The position numbers were made by a program, and so were the translations under genes. Of a stretch of 18,285 bases of DNA, positions 15,056-18,285 are shown in pieces. This DNA comes from Burkholderiales bacterium. Its GTDB lineage: Bacteria; Pseudomonadota; Gammaproteobacteria; Burkholderiales; Casimicrobiaceae. Every line of letters starts with the position of its first letter. The first letter of the stretch is position 1. The stretch is taken from NCBI GenBank assembly GCA_031283405.1, contig JAITBX010000153.1, forward strand, positions 1 to 18,285, written 5' to 3'. The notes under the pieces were generated by a model. That model was not told where the DNA came from and did not search any database. It was given only the letters and a program-made list of their open reading frames with translations.

Positions 15056-16810
15056 ATGTCAAAACTTTCTATCCCGCCGCTCATCATGAATCGTCTCGCC
15101 CGCTGGTTGCCGGGCTTGCCGGAGTTGTTGAGCTATGACCGCAAGCCGCTCAAGCGCGACGTGATTGCCGGCTTGTCGGTGGCGGCGGTGTCGCTGCCGG
15201 TCAGCATCGCTTACGCGCAACTGGCCGGGTTCAGCCCGGTGGTGGGCCTTTACAGCACGATTCTGCCGATGGTGGTCTATGCTTTTTTCGGCTCGTCGCG
15301 GCAGTTGATCGTAGGGCCCGATGCGGCCACGTGCGCGATGATCGTGGCGGCGTTGACGCCGCTGGTAACAGCGGGCGACGATCCCGATTACTATCACGCG
15401 CTGGCGGTGTCGTTGACTTTATTCACCGGCTTTTTCTGCCTTTTGGCGGGACGCTTTCGCCTCGGCTTCCTTGCCGATTTGTTGTCGCGCTCCATTTTGA
15501 TGGGACTGTTGAATGGCGTCGCGGTCATCATCATCGTCGGGCAGTTGGGAAAAGTTTTCGGCATCGACATCGAAGGCAAAAATGTCGTCAGACAACTGAT
15601 TTCATTTTTCGGGCAAGCGCACGGGCCGCATTGGCCGACATTGCAACTCTCGCTGGGACTCGTTTTGCTTTACCTAATCTTGATGCGTTTCTGGCGCAAG
15701 GGGCCGTCGGCGTTGATCGTGGCGGCGGCGGCGATCGTCGTCAGTTTTGCGTTCGATCTGGGAGGCAAAGGCGTGGCAGTCATCGGCGCGATTCCGTCGG
15801 CGTTGCCGCGTTTGCACTGGCCGGCGTTGCCGCCCGAATCCTGGGGAACATTGCTGCCGGCAGCGGCGGCGCTGGCCTTCATCAGCTTCAGCAGCGCGAC
15901 GTTGACAGGCCGCAGCTTCGCCGCCAAAAACGGCTACGACATCGACAGCAACCGCGAACTCATCGCGCTCGGCGCGACCAACATCGCGTCGGCGTTGTCG
16001 CAAGGATTCGCCATCAGCGGGGCAGATTCGAGAACCGCCGTCAACGATGCGGCAGGCGGCAAAACGCGGATGGTGCAGATATTCGCGGCGTTGGCGATCT
16101 TGCTGGCGTTGCTGGTGTTGACTTCGCCGCTCGCGTATCTGCCGAGAGCGGCGCTGGGCGTCATTCTGATCGTCAGCGCCATCGGCTTGATCGATCTGCG
16201 CATGTTCACCAAACTCCGCGAAGTCAGCGCTTCGGAATTTAGGGTTGCGTTGGCGACGTTGTTGGCGGTGGTGTTCACTGGCGTGATGCAGGGCATTTTG
16301 CTGGCGGTGTTGCTGGCGCTCTTTCGTTTTCTGCTGCGCACGGCGCGACCGGCGGATCATCGTCTCGGGTTGATCGAAGCGCAAGGCGATTTTTACGAGA
16401 TCGAGCATTACCCGGAAGCGAAAGAAGTGGCGGGCTTGTTGTTTTATCGCTTTGAGGCGTCGTTGATTTTCTTCAACGCCAATTATTTCAAGCAGCGCTT
16501 GACCGAGCGAATCGAAACGTCACAAATATCCATTCGCTGGGTGGTGATTGACGGGCGCTCGATCAACAACATCGACTTGACCGGCGCGCTGATGCTCTAC
16601 GATCTGGGCAAAACACTGGCGGCGCGCGGCATCGTGCTGGCGCTGACAGGACGCTCCGAAAAAATCATGAAGTGGATGCGAATGCAGCGCGGCGGCAACG
16701 AAACCTTGCCGATACGCTTGTTCCAAAATCGGCGGCTGGCGCTTGAAGCGTATCGCAACGAGGTATCAGGGATCAGGGATCAGGAATCAAGTATCGGGAA
16801 TCAGATGTAG
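15056..16810 (+). CDS. SulP family anion transporter with STAS domain
   Basis: This is a 584-residue inner-membrane transporter. Residues 20-440 form the SulP permease: after YDRKPLKRDVIAGLSVAAVS come many hydrophobic helices, with PVVGLYSTILPMVVYAFFGSS, FLADLLSRSILMGLLNGVAV and GFAISGADSRTAVNDAAGGKTR, all SulP landmarks. A cytoplasmic STAS domain follows at about 455-565 (FYRFEASLIFFNANYFKQRL, then VVIDGRSINNIDLTGALML). The family carries sulfate, bicarbonate, dicarboxylates or chloride; the substrate cannot be told from sequence. No neighbouring sulfate or carbonate gene helps. Start at 15056 is the first ATG; no Shine-Dalgarno is clear. The last 15 or so residues are coded by a heptamer repeat, and the TAG stop (16808-16810) belongs to a dispersed palindromic element. 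Confidence 0.9.
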   Translation: MSKLSIPPLIMNRLARWLPGLPELLSYDRKPLKRDVIAGLSVAAVSLPVSIAYAQLAGFSPVVGLYSTILPMVVYAFFGSSRQLIVGPDAATCAMIVAALTPLVTAGDDPDYYHALAVSLTLFTGFFCLLAGRFRLGFLADLLSRSILMGLLNGVAVIIIVGQLGKVFGIDIEGKNVVRQLISFFGQAHGPHWPTLQLSLGLVLLYLILMRFWRKGPSALIVAAAAIVVSFAFDLGGKGVAVIGAIPSALPRLHWPALPPESWGTLLPAAAALAFISFSSATLTGRSFAAKNGYDIDSNRELIALGATNIASALSQGFAISGADSRTAVNDAAGGKTRMVQIFAALAILLALLVLTSPLAYLPRAALGVILIVSAIGLIDLRMFTKLREVSASEFRVALATLLAVVFTGVMQGILLAVLLALFRFLLRTARPADHRLGLIEAQGDFYEIEHYPEAKEVAGLLFYRFEASLIFFNANYFKQRLTERIETSQISIRWVVIDGRSINNIDLTGALMLYDLGKTLAARGIVLALTGRSEKIMKWMRMQRGGNETLPIRLFQNRRLALEAYRNEVSGIRDQESSIGNQM

Positions 16811-16829
16811 GGGCGACCTGCGGTCGTCC
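16764..16829. repeat. Heptamer tandem array plus palindromic GTAGGGGCGACC element, copy 2
   Basis: Six head-to-tail heptamers occupy 16764-16805: tatcagg, gatcagg, gatcagg, aatcaag, tatcggg, aatcaga. They are followed at 16807 by gtaggggcgacctgcggtcg, whose stem gggcgacc (16811-16818)/ggtcgtcc (16822-16829) has one G-T pair. The array encodes the SulP tail as a seven-residue period (SGIRDQE, SSIGNQM), and the TAG in the second element ends the gene. Confidence 0.75.
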
Positions 16830-16859
16830 GCCGAAGACTATCAAAGTGAAGGGCAGGAC

Positions 16860-17372
16860 ATGGAAACAACGCCTGAAAATACTGTGGTTGATTCCGAATA
16901 TTGGCGGATCAACAAGAAAAAATTTGAGCGCAGATTGAAAAAACTCATCGTTGTGATGGTGCTGCTGTTTCTGGCAGCGGTTCTCGTTCGAATGCAGTAT
17001 TGCGACTACATGAAAAGAGCGCGTGTTTCGGAGTTTGTGATTAGCCTTCGTGCAGCACAGGATGCTATTACCGAACAACTCAAAGAAAACCCACCAAAAA
17101 AAATCGACCCCAATCTGGCAAAACTGATTCCTGCCGAATTGAGTTTCAGTGTTGAGGGCAGGCGCGCGCAGATCAGCTACAAGACTGTTTCTTCGGAAGG
17201 GAAAATCATCGCCTTTAGCCCGCAATTCGGAGTGTTGCTCGTACTGACGCCGCAGGCCGAGAACGACGCCGTGACGTGGACTTGTTGGGCGTCGGCAAGT
17301 TTGCTCAGAGACATTCCCCTTTCGTGTCGTGACAACAAACCTTCGGCGCAGAGTTCCACGAGTGCGCGTTGA
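16860..17372 (+). CDS. Pilin-like membrane protein without prepilin cleavage site
   Basis: This is a 170-residue protein. The frame opens at 16743 inside the SulP gene, but the ATG at 16860 (preceded by gaagggcagg) removes the repeat-encoded part, so I chose it. Residues 1-28 are polar and end in a basic cluster (KKKFERRLKK). One membrane helix follows (LIVVMVLLFLAAVLV, about 29-43). The next part, DYMKRARVSEFVISLRAAQDAITEQL, looks like the alpha-1C region of type IV pilins (DYxxRAxVSEA), and near the C-terminus LVLTPQAENDAVTWTCWAS and IPLSCRDN resemble the pilin end with its WTC...SCR disulfide pair. No Gly-Phe-TLIE motif exists, so prepilin peptidase should not process it. It may be a membrane-held pilin homologue. 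Function unknown. Confidence 0.7.
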   Translation: METTPENTVVDSEYWRINKKKFERRLKKLIVVMVLLFLAAVLVRMQYCDYMKRARVSEFVISLRAAQDAITEQLKENPPKKIDPNLAKLIPAELSFSVEGRRAQISYKTVSSEGKIIAFSPQFGVLLVLTPQAENDAVTWTCWASASLLRDIPLSCRDNKPSAQSSTSAR

Positions 17373-18285
17373 AATATCTAATCCCCGAAGGGGCGGGAAA
17401 GGGTAATCCTGTTTGGTTAAATAATAAGCAAGCGCAGATGGGTTTTGCTGCGCTCAACATCGTTGACACCTTGTCCGCATCTTCGCTCACTTGCGCGCCC
17501 GACAAGGCGTGCAGCACCGCGCCTTCGCCGGAAAAGCCGCGCGCTTTTTCGGGCGACAGGCCGATGGTGAGACGTCCGCCGGGCAGCTCCAGCACCCAGG
17601 CCGATGCCGTGGGCAGCGACGCGGCATTGGTCTCCGACCCATAGACGCGCAACCGCGTGGCAAAGCGCAGCAGCGGCTCAATGACGCGCAGGCGCTCCGG
17701 CCCGGCGACGCAGGCCGCGCCCGCGCCGGGCTGCGTGGCCAGCCGCAGGCCACGGGCGGCGCGGGTGACCCACATCACGGTTTTGGTCGCGCTGGCGCGC
17801 GGCAGCGATTGCGCGAACTGGCGCGTGGCGGCGGCGTCCAGATCGTGCTGCAAGCTCATGCCGGCGGCGAGCATTTGCGTTTCGGCAAAGCCCTTGAGCC
17901 AGCGCGTGGGCAGGGTCACTTTTTCTTCGACCACGGTGCCCGCCGTGGTGGTGACGCGCAACTCGTCGCGTCCCACGTTCAGGTGCAACGGCTCCGTGCC
18001 CCGCAAACCGGCCAGCGCCTGACGCAGCGGCGGATTTACGTCCACATTGGTCACGCCCGCCGCCAGGTGATACACATCGAGCGCCGCCGCATCGACATCG
18101 AGCCGCGCATACACGCCGCAGCAGACGCTGAACGATTCAAACCGCAAGCCTTCATGGCTTGCCGTGACGACCGGATCGGCGGCGCGCAAGATCGCCGCCA
18201 GCGTGTTCGGCGGCACGTAAAACCGCGTGCGCGCCACCCGCGCCAAAACGAGCAGCGCCTGCGCGACAGCCGTCGGATGCTCGAC
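17305..18285 (-). pseudogene. SWIM zinc-finger-type protein, apparently 3'-truncated (5' end outside window)
   Basis: The minus-strand frame is open to the window edge (upstream residues HPTAVAQALLVLARVARTRFYVPP continue sensibly), so the start is outside. The protein resembles, from memory, the N-terminal half of SWIM zinc-finger family proteins: FESFSVCCGVYARLDV, TNVDVNPPLRQAL, VVEEKVTLPTRWLKGFAE, PGAGAACVAGPERL, LRVYGSE and GFSGEGAVLHAL. In those proteins the sequence goes on to a CxC...CxH zinc motif. Here similarity appears to stop near STMLS (about 17455); the remaining 50 or so residues are unrelated and antisense to the pilin-like gene, with a 68-base overlap. The region is visibly more GC-rich than its neighbours. 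A truncated or horizontally acquired fragment is likely. Confidence 0.55.
17431..17454. terminator. Hairpin at the break point of the SWIM-like gene
   Basis: agcgcag (17431-17437) pairs with ctgcgct (17448-17454) over a 10-base loop. On the minus strand it is followed by a T-rich run (tgcttattattt), so it could terminate the truncated gene. A second small hairpin, cccc-gaa-gggg (17383-17393), follows the pilin-like gene stop at 17372. Confidence 0.4.

Noticed and set aside
17369..17644. A 91-residue plus-strand frame after the pilin-like gene.
   Set aside because: It is antisense to the GC-rich SWIM-like frame, has no family resemblance, and overlaps hairpins.

Overview
The window looks like a chromosomal piece of a Betaproteobacterium, most likely in the Nitrosomonadales/Rhodocyclales/Burkholderiales area. 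The evidence is the minor-pilin operon of the fimT-pilV-pilW-pilX-pilY1 type next to a PilE-type pilin, the YceF-type Maf gene overlapping an RsmI-like methyltransferase gene, the panB-panC pair, and moderately GC-rich codon use. No plasmid, phage or rRNA genes are present. The lineage is an inference from gene content and style, not from a search.

Left part (1-4795, all + strand): the 3' part of recG (5' end cut by the window edge), two small membrane-protein genes (one of the DUF6868 type), then panB and panC for pantothenate synthesis. panB and panC are separated by a ~143 bp dispersed repeat that ends 15 bases before the panC start. A 623-base AT-rich, strongly structured non-coding stretch follows (4796-5418).

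Centre (5419-12936, + strand): a type IV pilus operon, pilE-fimT-pilV-pilW-pilX-pilY1. Most of its genes have a purine-rich AGGGG- or GAGG-like ribosome site. It ends at a perfect 15-bp terminator hairpin. These genes supply one pilin, four minor pilins that prime assembly, and the large secreted PilY1 tip protein.

Right part (12937-18285): a probable integrase-upstream scar beside a minus-strand tRNA-Asn(GUU) gene; the minus-strand maf/yceF to RsmI-like pair; a plus-strand SulP-STAS anion transporter; a plus-strand pilin-like protein that is membrane-anchored but has no prepilin cleavage site; and, convergent with it, a GC-rich gene related to SWIM zinc-finger proteins that appears to lack its 3' half.

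The main oddities are small repeats that have entered coding sequence. A second copy of the panB-panC repeat sits in frame inside maf, adding about 50 residues. Heptamer (ATCAGG-like) tandem repeats touch the maf start and encode the end of SulP. A short palindromic GGGCGACC element provides the SulP stop codon. The best candidates for something undescribed are the uncleavable pilin-like protein (16860-17372) and the structured leader of the pilus operon.
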